Shown here: piece by piece, positions 36,889 through 44,454 of the stretch | Position numbering within the stretch: the first letter of the stretch is position 1 | Layout: every line of letters starts with the position of its first letter | Program-made: the position numbers and the translations under genes | Assembly: GCA_963729115.1 (NCBI GenBank) | Contig: CAVSMR010000002.1 | Span: forward strand, 1-64,000 | From: Actinophytocola sp963729115 | GTDB lineage: Bacteria; Actinomycetota; Actinomycetes; Mycobacteriales; Pseudonocardiaceae | Length of the DNA stretch: 64,000 nt | Direction: 5' to 3' | Notes under the pieces: generated by a model | The model's input: only the letters and a program-made list of their open reading frames with translations | What the model was told of the DNA's origin: nothing | The model's database searches: none

Positions 36889-37649
36889 GGCAGCTCGAGC
36901 CGGTGCGCGGCGAGCAGCGCGGAGTCGGCGAGCAGCTCGCGGGTCGGGCCGTCGGCGACGATCACGCCGTCGTCGATCAGCACGCTGCGCGGGCACAGCT
37001 GCAGGGCGTAGGGCAGGTCGTGGGTGACCATCAGCATCGTGCGGTCCAGGGCCAGCAGCACCTCGGCCAGCTCGCGGCGGGCCACCGGTTCCAGGTTCGC
37101 CGACGGCTCGTCGAGCACCAGGATCTCCGGGTCGCACGCGAGCACGGTGGCCAGCGCGACGCGGCGGCGCTGGCCGCCGGACAGGTGCATCGGTGACCGG
37201 TGCAGGTGCGCGGTCATGCCGACCGCGTCCAGCGCCGAGCGCACGCGCGCGTCGAGAACGTCCCCGGACAGACCGAAGTTGGCCGGGCCGAACGCGACGT
37301 CCTCCCCGACCGTCGGCATGAAGAGCTGGTCGTCCGGATCCTGGAACACGATGCCGACCCGGCGGCGCACCTCCCGCAGCGTCGCCTTCGACACCGGCAG
37401 CCCCGCCACCGAGATCCGCCCGGCACCCGCGGTCAGCACGCCGTTGAGGTGCAGGACCAGCGTCGTCTTGCCCGCGCCGTTCGGCCCGAGCAGCGCCACC
37501 CGCTCGCCCGGCGCCACCCGCAGGTCGATCCCGTACAGCGCCTGGTGACCGTCCGGGTAGGCGAACGCCAGCCGCTCGACCCGCAACGCCGGCGGCCGCG
37601 CGGTCACCTCGTCGACCGCGGCCTGCTCCCCCTCCGTCACGGTGCCCAT
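36867..37649 (-). CDS. cbiO: ATPase subunit of a cobalt/nickel energy-coupling-factor transporter
   Basis: The 260-residue protein has Walker A LLGPNGAGKTTL, Q-loop IVFQDPDDQLF, signature HLSGGQRRRVALA, Walker B EILVLDEP and the switch His in MLMVTHDLPYA. The VFQDPDDQLFMPTV segment and the LD/FA motifs after it are typical of CbiO/EcfA ATPases. It powers uptake with CbiQ as the transmembrane scaffold and CbiM as the substrate component. It is the last gene of the leftward cbiM-N-Q-O cluster, but unlike the other members it is separated from its neighbour by 184 bases that look inserted. The stop region overlaps a convergent hypothetical gene by 22 bases. Confidence 0.93.
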   Translation of the reverse strand: MGTVTEGEQAAVDEVTARPPALRVERLAFAYPDGHQALYGIDLRVAPGERVALLGPNGAGKTTLVLHLNGVLTAGAGRISVAGLPVSKATLREVRRRVGIVFQDPDDQLFMPTVGEDVAFGPANFGLSGDVLDARVRSALDAVGMTAHLHRSPMHLSGGQRRRVALATVLACDPEILVLDEPSANLEPVARRELAEVLLALDRTMLMVTHDLPYALQLCPRSVLIDDGVIVADGPTRELLADSALLAAHRLELPYGFRLD

Positions 37650-37846
37650 TGTTCGCTTCGCTCCTGCGCTACTCGCCGTCTTCCTCCTCCGTGCTCGACG
37701 CTGACGCGCCTGCGCGCGAGCGTCAGTCCAGAACGAGGACGATTCGCGACGAGCCGGCTCTGATCGCGACCATCGGCGTTGCCGTCGCCGGCGAGGTCGG
37801 GAATCGTCCTCGCAGAACGCTCCGTCGCTCCGCTCACGGTGCCCAT
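37637..37846. mobile_element. Insertion-like segment between cbiQ and cbiO, flanked by 13-bp direct repeats
   Basis: TCACGGTGCCCAT occurs at 37637-37649 (over the cbiO start) and again at 37834-37846 (over the cbiQ stop), 197 bp apart. Between them lie a perfect 12-bp inverted repeat (37734-37745 with 37801-37812) and a 7-bp hairpin CTGACGC/GCGTCAG (37701-37707 with 37720-37726). With one repeat and the interval removed, cbiQ and cbiO would overlap by 13 bases, like the coupled junctions elsewhere in this operon. The segment has no transposase and could be a miniature non-autonomous element or a duplication-born spacer. Confidence 0.5.
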
Positions 37847-38598
37847 ACTGCCGCTCCCAGCACGCACGCCGTCAGCAGCACGGGCACCAGCCCGGTCAGC
37901 CAGGTCGACGGCGCCGCCGCCGCGCCGCGGTCGGGCATCGTGCCCGTCCAGCCGCGGGACACCATCGCCAGGTGTACCCGCTCGCCGCGCTCGTAGCTGC
38001 GCACGAACAGCGACCCGATCCCCCGCGCGGTCGCCCCGACCTGCCACAGGAACCGCGGGTCGTGCCCGCGGGAGATCCGGGCGGTTCGCATCCGCCGGGC
38101 CTCGGCCGCGATCACCTCGAGGTAGCGCAGCATCAGCGTCGCGATCGTCGTCAGCGCCGCGGGGGCGTGGAGCCGCTGGATGCCCACGATCAGGTCGCGC
38201 GGCGCGGTCGTGGCCGCGAGGGTCAGCGACGCGAGCACGCCGATCGTGCCCTTCGCCAGGATGTTCCAGCCCGCGAGCGCGCCCGGCTCGGACAGGCTCA
38301 GTCCCAGGAAGTCGAACCGCGGCCCGCCGCCGAGGAACGGCATCACGAGCGCGATCACCACGAACGGCACCTCGATCACCGCGCGCCGCACGAAGTGGCC
38401 GACCGGGACGGCGGCGACCGACCAGATGCCCGCCAGCACCACCAGGTACAGGCCGAACGCCCAGAACTCCGTGCGCGGCGTGGCCACCACGCAGATCACG
38501 CCGAGCAGCGCGGCGACGATCTTGACCTGCGCCGGCAGCCGGTGCACCGGCGAGGTGCCGGCCCGGTACAGGACGTGGACGCCGTGTCCGCCGCTCAT
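37834..38598 (-). CDS. cbiQ: Transmembrane (T) component of a cobalt/nickel ECF transporter
   Basis: The 254-residue protein has five or six hydrophobic helices (LPAQVKIVAALLGVICVVA onward) and the coupling region with two Ala-Arg-Gly-like motifs, TARISRGHD and MVSRGWTG, that contact the ATPase. The opening HVLYRAGTSPVHRLPAQVK is the usual CbiQ N-terminus. Its start overlaps the upstream PDGLE gene by 4 bases (ATGA). Its stop lies inside the first 13-bp repeat of the insertion-like segment before cbiO. Expected to couple ATP hydrolysis by CbiO to metal movement through CbiM. Confidence 0.92.
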   Translation of the reverse strand: MSGGHGVHVLYRAGTSPVHRLPAQVKIVAALLGVICVVATPRTEFWAFGLYLVVLAGIWSVAAVPVGHFVRRAVIEVPFVVIALVMPFLGGGPRFDFLGLSLSEPGALAGWNILAKGTIGVLASLTLAATTAPRDLIVGIQRLHAPAALTTIATLMLRYLEVIAAEARRMRTARISRGHDPRFLWQVGATARGIGSLFVRSYERGERVHLAMVSRGWTGTMPDRGAAAAPSTWLTGLVPVLLTACVLGAAVWAP

Positions 38599-38936
38599 GT
38601 CTTCGACTTGTTCCGGGTGCGCAGCAACCGGAACAGGCCACCCGCGATGACCGCCGTGGCGGCCACGCCGATGATGCCGGCGACGCCCGTGAACCGGTCG
38701 TCACCGCCGACCGAGTAGTCGGCGAGGGGGCTGGCGGCCAGGTCGTGGTCCTTGGCCTGCCGCGCGATGCACGTCCCGGTCAGCTCCTCCCCCCGGTCGC
38801 TCTGCACGACCTCGCAGCCCTTGCGGGTCGCGGAGTCCAGCCCGTCGGGGTCGGGGTCGGCGAAGTACGACAGCGCGCCCCCGATCACCAACGCCACGAG
38901 CGCGAAGCCGGCGAAGAACAGCCAGGTCTTCCTCAT
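38595..38936 (-). CDS. cbiN: PDGLE-domain protein, CbiN-like small subunit
   Basis: The 113-residue protein has an N-terminal transmembrane helix (about 5-25), then DPDPDGLDSATRKGCEV containing the PDGL signature, an extracytoplasmic loop with two cysteines (KGCEV, GTCIA), and a second helix (about 84-105) before a basic tail. PDGLE-domain proteins replace or are fused to CbiN in Co/Ni transporters and are needed for substrate loading by CbiM. The gene overlaps cbiM upstream and cbiQ downstream by 4 bases each. The symbol cbiN is functional; it is not a close sequence match to enterobacterial CbiN. Confidence 0.85.
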   Translation of the reverse strand: MRKTWLFFAGFALVALVIGGALSYFADPDPDGLDSATRKGCEVVQSDRGEELTGTCIARQAKDHDLAASPLADYSVGGDDRFTGVAGIIGVAATAVIAGGLFRLLRTRNKSKT

Positions 38937-39637
38937 GACGCGCTCCCCTCAGGCGTGGCGAGCGTCGAGTCGCGCAGCTCGAGCGGCTTCGCCGTGCCGC
39001 GCAGCAGGTACACGAGGTCCGGGCGCGCGGCGGCCACCGCGGTCACGGTCAGCGCCGTGATCAGGCCCTCGCCGATGCCGATCAGCGCGTGCAGGCCGAT
39101 CATCGTCCCGGCGACCCCACCGAGCGAGAACGCCGGGTCGCCACCGATCGCGAACTCCAGCACGAAGCCCAGCGACGCGATCACCGTGCCCGAGAACGCC
39201 GCGACGAACGCGACCACGGCGAGCCCGGCCCGGCCGCGGGTGGCGATCCGGCGCAGCGCCAGGGCGACCAGGAACCCGGCCGCCGTGCCGATGAGCGCCA
39301 TGTTCGTGATGTTGGCACCCAGCGCGGTCAGCCCGCCGTCGGCGAAGACCAGCGCCTGCACCACGAGCACGATGCTCACGCACAGCGCACCGACCCAGGG
39401 GCCGGCGAGAATCGCGGCGAGCGCGCCGCCGAGCAGGTGGCCGCTCACTCCCGGCAGGATGGGGAAGTTGATCATCTGGGTGGCGAACACGAACGCCGCC
39501 ACCAGACCGGCCATCGGCGCGGTCCGGTCGTCCAGGTCGCGGCGGGCGCCGGCCAGCGCCGCCGCGATGCCCGTCACCGCGACGCCACCGAAGATCACCG
39601 AGGTGGGCGCGTTGATCAGACCATCGCTCATGTGCAT
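38933..39637 (-). CDS. cbiM: Substrate-binding (S) component of a cobalt/nickel ECF transporter
   Basis: The 234-residue protein begins MHMSDGLINAPTS. In this family the N-terminal Met-His and a further His (here in GVSGHLLGG) coordinate Co2+ or Ni2+ inside the membrane, so the start at 39637 is fixed by function. Six or seven hydrophobic helices follow. Upstream extension to 39706 would bury the ligand and is rejected. It heads the leftward cbiM-N-Q-O operon. The 103-bp gap before it is too short for a cobalamin riboswitch and shows no B12 box, so control is by another route. Whether the metal is Co or Ni cannot be told. Confidence 0.92.
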   Translation of the reverse strand: MHMSDGLINAPTSVIFGGVAVTGIAAALAGARRDLDDRTAPMAGLVAAFVFATQMINFPILPGVSGHLLGGALAAILAGPWVGALCVSIVLVVQALVFADGGLTALGANITNMALIGTAAGFLVALALRRIATRGRAGLAVVAFVAAFSGTVIASLGFVLEFAIGGDPAFSLGGVAGTMIGLHALIGIGEGLITALTVTAVAAARPDLVYLLRGTAKPLELRDSTLATPEGSAS

Positions 39638-39740
39638 GGCTACTGAGGTAGACACGGGGTTCACAGTAGGTTCATTCGGAGCCCTATCGCCAGAGGCTTG
39701 CAACAAACTGAGACTTGCGACGGCGATTACGATCGGTTAC

Positions 39741-40574
39741 GTGAGCACGGCGGTCCCGGCCTTGACGTTCACCGAGCAGCGGCCCAGCGAGCCGGTGCGC
39801 GGGCTGCTGACCAGGAACTACCTCGCCTTCGCCCAGCCGGCCACGGTCGGTGAGCGCTGGCTCGTCACCCCGACGCCGACCGTCACCGTGATCGTCAACA
39901 CCGGCGCCGCGTTCGGCGGGCTGCCCGGCTCGTTCGTCACCGGCCTCGCCGACACCCATGGCGTCGTGGAGCAGTTCGGAGCCATCGAGTGCGTGGATTT
40001 GAAGCTGACCCCACTCGGTGCCTACACCCTGCTCGGCGTGCCGCTGGACCAGCTCACCAACGAGGTGGCCGACCTGGCCGCCGTGCTGGGCCCGGACGCC
40101 GCCCGGCTCACCGAGCGGCTGGCGAACACGACTGGCTGGGCGGCCCGGTTCGCCGTGCTCGACGAGTTCATGCTGGCCCGTGCCGAGGCCGGACCGGCGC
40201 CGGCACCTGAGGTCCGCTGGGCCTGGCGACGCCTCGTCGAGACCGGCGGCGCGGTGCCCGTCGGCGCGCTCGCGCAGGAGGTCGGCTGGAGCCGGCGGCA
40301 CCTGGTGACCAGGTTCCGCCAGCAGGTCGGCCTGCCGCCGAAGACGATCGCGCGGGTGGTCCGCTTCGAGGGGCTGCTGCGCCGGGTCGCCGGCACGGGT
40401 GGCGCCGCGTGGTCGCGGATCGCGGCCGAGTGCGGCTACTACGACCAGGCGCACATGAACCGGGACTTCCGGGAGTTCGCCGGCACCACGCCGACCGAGT
40501 ACCTCGCCCGCCTCCCCGAGCGCGCGGCTCAGGAGGTCACATCCGTCCAATACGCCTGGGTACCGGCGGGCTAG
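39741..40574 (+). CDS. AraC-family transcriptional regulator
   Basis: The 277-residue protein has an N-terminal sensing domain (about 1-160) and a C-terminal AraC/XylS domain with two helix-turn-helix motifs: VGALAQEVGWSRRHLVTRFR and IAAECGYYDQAHMNRDFREF. The signature ending AGTTPTEYLARL is clear. A GTG start at 39741 is chosen from the domain boundary; TTACGATCGGTTAC immediately before it could be a -10 of a leaderless transcript. It is followed after 10 bases by a VOC-family gene. This AraC/VOC pairing is recurrent in actinobacteria and suggests regulation of, or by, a small hydrophobic ligand. It is divergent from the cbiM operon. Confidence 0.85.
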   Translation: MSTAVPALTFTEQRPSEPVRGLLTRNYLAFAQPATVGERWLVTPTPTVTVIVNTGAAFGGLPGSFVTGLADTHGVVEQFGAIECVDLKLTPLGAYTLLGVPLDQLTNEVADLAAVLGPDAARLTERLANTTGWAARFAVLDEFMLARAEAGPAPAPEVRWAWRRLVETGGAVPVGALAQEVGWSRRHLVTRFRQQVGLPPKTIARVVRFEGLLRRVAGTGGAAWSRIAAECGYYDQAHMNRDFREFAGTTPTEYLARLPERAAQEVTSVQYAWVPAG

Positions 40575-40584
40575 CGTCCTTCTC

Positions 40585-40965
40585 ATGATCATTCCAGCAA
40601 TGCGCTACCAGGACCCGGACGCGGCCGTGACCTGGCTCGTCGAGGCGTTCGGCCTCACCGAACACAACGTCTACCGCGACGACGCGGGCCACGTCGGCCA
40701 CGCCGAGCTCCGCCACGGCGACGACACGATCATGGTCAGCGGACCGCGCGACCCCGGCTGGCTCGGCGGCGGGACGGCGGACCCGCTCGCCTCCCCGATC
40801 AGCATCTACCTCGTCGTCGAGGACCCGCAGGCCCACTTCGAGCGCGCGAAGGCCGCCGGCGCCACGATCGTCCGCGACCTCGAGCACATGGACTACGGCT
40901 CGCACGAGTACTCCGCCCGCGACCCCGAGGGCAACCTCTGGTCGTTCGGGACCTACCGGCCCTGA
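40585..40965 (+). CDS. VOC-superfamily (glyoxalase/bleomycin-resistance-like) protein
   Basis: The 126-residue protein has the paired beta-alpha-beta-beta-beta modules of the VOC fold: MRYQDPDAAVTWLVEAFGL, then HAELRHGDDTIMVSG, then IYLVVEDPQAHFERAKAAGA, then YSARDPEGNLWSFG. The acidic and His ligands expected for a metal are only partly present (HAEL, EYSARDPEG). Such proteins act as glyoxalases, dioxygenases, or antibiotic-sequestering proteins; the substrate is not evident. It is 10 bases after the AraC-family gene and is likely co-transcribed with it. Confidence 0.85.
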   Translation: MIIPAMRYQDPDAAVTWLVEAFGLTEHNVYRDDAGHVGHAELRHGDDTIMVSGPRDPGWLGGGTADPLASPISIYLVVEDPQAHFERAKAAGATIVRDLEHMDYGSHEYSARDPEGNLWSFGTYRP

Positions 40966-40968
40966 TGG

Positions 40969-41637
40969 CTACTGGCCCCGCACGACCCGGCCGAGGAGCG
41001 CCGCAGCGGTGACCGCGGCCTGGTCGTCGATCCGCCAAGCCGGCCAGTTGTGGCGCTGGTAGGACACCTCGACCACGAGCGTCTTGAACCGGGCGGACAC
41101 CGTCGACACGTTCGCGTCGGTGCCCTTGGCTGCCTTGTGCCCCAGGCACGCCTCGTCCGCGCCCGCCACGTTCGTCTGGCTGTGCGCTCCCTGGCACGGC
41201 AGGCTGATCCTCATCGTCTCGCGGGCGGACTCCTCGTCGACACCGGCGGTCGCCTTCACCGCGAGCGCGGCCGGCTGCACGCGCGGGTCCTGCGCGTCGG
41301 TCTTGTCGTTGACCCAGTCGCAGGCGGACTCCGTCGAGTCGAGGATGACCTCCGGGCCGCGGCCGAGCCGGCTGGGCGTGCCCGGCACGAGGGCCGCCAC
41401 CTGCCCGGGCGTCAGCAGGTCGCAGCCCTCCGAGAGCGAGAGTGTCGGCAGGTCGGCCGGGCTCGAGGCCTGTGCCCGCTCGGCGGAGCTGCTCGCGGCG
41501 ATCAGCAGACCCAGGGAAGTACCGGCGGCGACCACGGCGACCACCGCGGCCACGACCAGCGCCGTGCGCCGCCATGACTGAGGCGAGTCAGGGTCGTCCC
41601 GGTACACCCGGAAGTCCGGCTCAGGTAGTTCGCTCAT
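40969..41637 (-). CDS. DUF3558-like membrane-anchored protein
   Basis: The 222-residue protein has a 25-residue cytoplasmic head, one membrane helix (about 26-48) and an outer domain with CDLLTPGQVAALVPGT, then SACDWVND, LPCQGAHS and EACLGHK. The CDLLT...ACDW pattern is typical of DUF3558, normally a lipoprotein family of Pseudonocardiales and mycobacteria; here a signal anchor replaces the lipobox. Four cysteines probably form two disulfides. It ends 3 bases from the convergent VOC gene and starts 4 bases after the acyl-CoA dehydrogenase stop, so it may be the tail of that leftward operon. Function unknown. Confidence 0.75.
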   Translation of the reverse strand: MSELPEPDFRVYRDDPDSPQSWRRTALVVAAVVAVVAAGTSLGLLIAASSSAERAQASSPADLPTLSLSEGCDLLTPGQVAALVPGTPSRLGRGPEVILDSTESACDWVNDKTDAQDPRVQPAALAVKATAGVDEESARETMRISLPCQGAHSQTNVAGADEACLGHKAAKGTDANVSTVSARFKTLVVEVSYQRHNWPAWRIDDQAAVTAAALLGRVVRGQ

Positions 41638-41641
41638 GCCC

Positions 41642-42793
41642 TCACACGAACGCGTTCAATCCGGTCAACGCTCGGCCGATCAGCAATTTCTGCACTTGGC
41701 TGGTGCCCTCGTACAACGTCATCACCCGGGCGTCACGGAGGATCTTGGCCACGGGGTACTCATCGAGGTAACCGTAGCCGCCGTACACCTGGATGGCGAG
41801 GTTTGCCGCCGAGACGGCGTTCTCGCTCGCGTGCAGCTTCGCCATCGACGCCTCCGTGCGGAACGGCTGCCCGCGGTCGATGAGGTCGGCGACCCGCCAG
41901 ACCAGCAGCCGCGCGGCGTCGGTACCGACCGCCATGTCGGCCAGCATCTGCTGCACGAGCTGGAAACCCGCGATCGGCTTGCCGAACTGGTGGCGCTCCC
42001 CCGCGTACCTGGTCGCCGCCTCGAGCGCGGCCCGGGCGAGCCCGACGCAGCCGGCGGCGACCGACATGCGGCCCTTGTCCAGGGCCGCCATCGCGACCTT
42101 GAAGCCCTGGCCCTCGTCGCCGAGCCGCGCGGAGTCCGGCACGCGCACGCCGTCGAGGATCAGCTCGCCGGTCGACTGCCCGCGCAGGCCCAGCTTGCCC
42201 TTGATCTCCCGGTGCTCGAACCCGGCGGAGTCCGTCGGCACGAGGAACGCGGTCACGCCGCGCGGGCCGGCCTCGCCGGTGCGCGCGAACACCAGCGCGA
42301 GGTCGGCCCACGTGCCGTTCGTGATGAACATCTTCGAGCCGGACAGCACCCAGTCCGATCCGTCCCGCACCGCCTTGGTCGACAGGTTCCCGGCGTCGGA
42401 CCCGGTGTCCGGCTCGGTCAGCCCGAAGCAGGACAGCGAGGCACCCGAGCACAGCCGGGGCAGCCACTCGCGCTTCTGCTCCTCCGTGCCGAAGGACAGG
42501 ATCGTCTTGCCGACGAGCCCCAGCGACACCGACACGATGCCGCGGATCGCGGAGTCGCCGCGGCCGATCTCCTCCATCATCAGGCAGTAGGAGAGGTGGT
42601 CACCGCCCGAGCCGCCGTACTCCTCCGGCACGGTCAGCCCGAGGAACCCGACCTCGCCGAGCTTGCCGACGATCGACCGGTCGACCTGTTCGGCCAGATC
42701 CCAGTCGCGGACGTGGGGCGCGATCTCCCGGTCGACGAAATCCCGCGCGAGCTCGCGCAGCGCTGCCTGCTCTTCGCTGAGGGCCAGATCCAT
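41642..42793 (-). CDS. Acyl-CoA dehydrogenase
   Basis: The 383-residue protein starts MDLALSEEQAALRELARDF and shows both family signatures: CFGLTEPDTGSDAGNLSTKA for the FAD/acyl site and QVYGGYGYLDEYPVAKILRD near the C-terminus, with a catalytic-base Glu in LYEGTSQVQ. It should introduce the alpha-beta double bond into a short- or branched-chain acyl-CoA, passing electrons to ETF. The length is standard. The ATG at 42793 lies 15 bases from a 16-bp palindrome (42808-42823), probably the binding site of a TetR-type regulator encoded elsewhere. It follows the conservon by 26 bases but has its own operator, so it is likely a separate unit. Confidence 0.92.
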   Translation of the reverse strand: MDLALSEEQAALRELARDFVDREIAPHVRDWDLAEQVDRSIVGKLGEVGFLGLTVPEEYGGSGGDHLSYCLMMEEIGRGDSAIRGIVSVSLGLVGKTILSFGTEEQKREWLPRLCSGASLSCFGLTEPDTGSDAGNLSTKAVRDGSDWVLSGSKMFITNGTWADLALVFARTGEAGPRGVTAFLVPTDSAGFEHREIKGKLGLRGQSTGELILDGVRVPDSARLGDEGQGFKVAMAALDKGRMSVAAGCVGLARAALEAATRYAGERHQFGKPIAGFQLVQQMLADMAVGTDAARLLVWRVADLIDRGQPFRTEASMAKLHASENAVSAANLAIQVYGGYGYLDEYPVAKILRDARVMTLYEGTSQVQKLLIGRALTGLNAFV

Positions 42794-42807
42794 GCACGCG
42801 ACCCTAC

Positions 42808-42823
42808 CTAAGCGTGCGCTTAG
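42808..42823. promoter_or_regulatory. 16-bp palindromic operator upstream of the acyl-CoA dehydrogenase
   Basis: CTAAGCG-TG-CGCTTAG is a perfect 7+2+7 inverted repeat. It lies 15 bases before the dehydrogenase start and overlaps the stop codon of the conservon GTPase gene. The size and symmetry are typical of TetR-family operators controlling fatty-acid or branched-chain catabolic genes. The cognate regulator is not in the window. Confidence 0.6.
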
Positions 42824-43431
42824 CCAACACCCGCTCCGTGCGCCGCCACCCACTGCTGCATCGAGTACTCGGTCAGCGTGATCAGCGCCTGCTTGACCGA
42901 CTCCCGGTTCCGGGCGTCGCACGACACGATCGGCACGTCGCCGGAGATGGCGAGCGCGTCGCGGACCTCGTCGGCGCCGTGCGACTGCTTGCCGTCGAAG
43001 CGGTTCAGCCCCACCACGTAGGGCAGCCCGCGGTCCTCGAAGAAGTCGATCGGCGAGAACGAGTCGGCGAGCCGGCGGGTGTCGGTCAGCACGACCGCGC
43101 CGATCGCGCCGCGCACCAGGTCGTCCCACATGAACCAGAAGCGCTCCTGGCCCGGGGTGCCGAACAGGTACAGCACCAGGTCGTCCTCCAGGGAGACCCG
43201 GCCGAAGTCCATGGCGACCGTGGTCGTCCGCTTGCGCGGGATCGCCTCCAGGTCGTCGATGCCCGTGCTCGCCACGGTCATCACCGCCTCGGTCGTCAGC
43301 GGCATGATCTCCGAGACCGAGCCGACGAACGTGGTCTTGCCGGCGCCGAACCCTCCTCCGACGACGATCTTCACCGACGTCATCGAGGGGGCCGGTCTCT
43401 CGGCAGGGGCCTTAAAGCCGACGGAGTCCAC
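42820..43431 (-). CDS. cvnD: Conservon Ras-like GTPase (CvnD type)
   Basis: The 203-residue protein has KIVVGGGFGAGKTTFVGSVS (P-loop), a G3 region LYLFGTPGQERFWFMW, and G4 LNRFDG. FGTPGQ in place of DTAGQ and NRFD in place of NKxD are normal for the CvnD/MglA-like group. It is the last gene of the conservon. The GTG at 43431 lies 20 bases inside the 3' end of the DUF742 gene. CvnD is thought to relay signals from the membrane sensor kinase via CvnB and CvnC. The leader before the P-loop (about 18 residues) may be shorter if translation begins at the internal Met. Confidence 0.92.
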   Translation of the reverse strand: MDSVGFKAPAERPAPSMTSVKIVVGGGFGAGKTTFVGSVSEIMPLTTEAVMTVASTGIDDLEAIPRKRTTTVAMDFGRVSLEDDLVLYLFGTPGQERFWFMWDDLVRGAIGAVVLTDTRRLADSFSPIDFFEDRGLPYVVGLNRFDGKQSHGADEVRDALAISGDVPIVSCDARNRESVKQALITLTEYSMQQWVAAHGAGVG

Positions 43432-44020
43432 TCAAAACCCTTTCCATCAACATGAGGTGCGCCTTGTTGGCGCCACCGGTAGCCGTCTTGTGGACGATGA
43501 CCAGGCCGAGATTCGCCATGTCGCCGAGCAGCACCTTGGCCACGCCGAGCGGCACGTGCAGCAGGGTGGCGACCTCGGCGACCGACCGGGGTTCGGTGCA
43601 CAGCTCCGCGACGGAGCGATGCTCGGTCCGGGTCATCGCCTCGATGTCCTCACCGAGCTCGCTGGTGGTCACGAGCGCCTCGATCCGCAGGTCCAAAGTG
43701 GACTTGGTGCGGCCACCGGTCCACGCGTACGGGCGCACGATCGCCGCGTCCGCGGCGTCCGCGAGCTCGGCTTCCACCACGTCCAGCTGGCTTGCCGGGC
43801 GCGGTGGGGCGCCTGGGTCGGCCCAGGAGGGCCATTCGATCCGTTGCACGATCCCCCGACTCGATATGGGCCCGGTATCCTCCACTTTGGACGGAGGCGG
43901 CGCGGACCGTTTCCTTCGCTTGCGTCGCTTGCCACCGAGCGTGAGACCGTTGACCAGGTCGGCGAAGGTCTGCTCGGGTTCGGCTCCCCCGGTGGGCGGC
44001 GGGGGAACGGAGCCGGTCAC
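43412..44020 (-). CDS. cvnC: DUF742 protein of a conservon (CvnC type)
   Basis: The 202-residue protein has a Pro/Lys-rich N-terminal half (KRRKRRKRSAPPPSK) and the DUF742 domain from about 90: VRPYAWTGGRTKSTLDLRIE, VAELCTEPRSVAEVA and LHVPLGVAKVLLGDMANLGL. This is a winged-helix-like fold found only in actinobacterial conservons and is probably a partner of the GTPase. The N-terminal extension is longer than usual. The GTG at 44020 overlaps the roadblock gene stop (GTGA). Confidence 0.92.
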   Translation of the reverse strand: MTGSVPPPPTGGAEPEQTFADLVNGLTLGGKRRKRRKRSAPPPSKVEDTGPISSRGIVQRIEWPSWADPGAPPRPASQLDVVEAELADAADAAIVRPYAWTGGRTKSTLDLRIEALVTTSELGEDIEAMTRTEHRSVAELCTEPRSVAEVATLLHVPLGVAKVLLGDMANLGLVIVHKTATGGANKAHLMLMERVLSGLRRL

Positions 44021-44454
44021 GCCGGCTGCCCAACCATCCTCCCGCCGGCGCCCTGGAGCTGTGCCCGAAGCTCCGGAGTCAGGATCTGACCGACACGGTC
44101 GACCAGCAGCGTCATCTCGTACGCCACCTGGCCGATGTCAGAGACCGGCGCGGCGAGCACGGCGAGGCAGGACCCGTCGCTGATGGCCATCAGCAGCATG
44201 ATCCCGCCCTGCATCTCGACGATCGTTTCCTTGACGCCGCCGGCCTCGAAGCACCGAGCGGCGCCCTGGGTGAGGCTGACAAGCCCGGACGCGACGGCGG
44301 CGAGCTGGTCCGCCCGGTCCACCGGTAGCCGGATCGACGAGGTGAGCAGGAGCCCGTCGGCCGACACGACCACCGCGTGCGCTACTCCGGGGACTCGCTC
44401 GGCGAAGTCGTTGACCAACCACCCGAACTGATTCGGTTGGGGGTGCGGGTTCAT
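44017..44454 (-). CDS. cvnB: Roadblock/LC7-domain protein of a conservon (CvnB type)
   Basis: The 145-residue protein has FGWLVNDFAERVPGVAHAVV, VSADGLLLTSSIRLPVDRAD and GGIMLLMAISDGSCLAVLA, the strands and helices of a roadblock/LC7 domain. MglB-type roadblock proteins act as GTPase-activating partners, here expected for CvnD. Its ATG overlaps the kinase stop by 4 bases (ATGA), and it ends in a GTGA overlap with the DUF742 gene, so all four conservon genes are translationally coupled. Confidence 0.93.
   Translation of the reverse strand: MNPHPQPNQFGWLVNDFAERVPGVAHAVVVSADGLLLTSSIRLPVDRADQLAAVASGLVSLTQGAARCFEAGGVKETIVEMQGGIMLLMAISDGSCLAVLAAPVSDIGQVAYEMTLLVDRVGQILTPELRAQLQGAGGRMVGQPA

Noticed and set aside
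39638..39740. Cobalamin riboswitch or Nur-type nickel box before cbiM
   Set aside because: The gap is too short for a B12 riboswitch. TTGCAA and TTGCGA are present, but 11 bp apart rather than the 5 expected of a Nur box.
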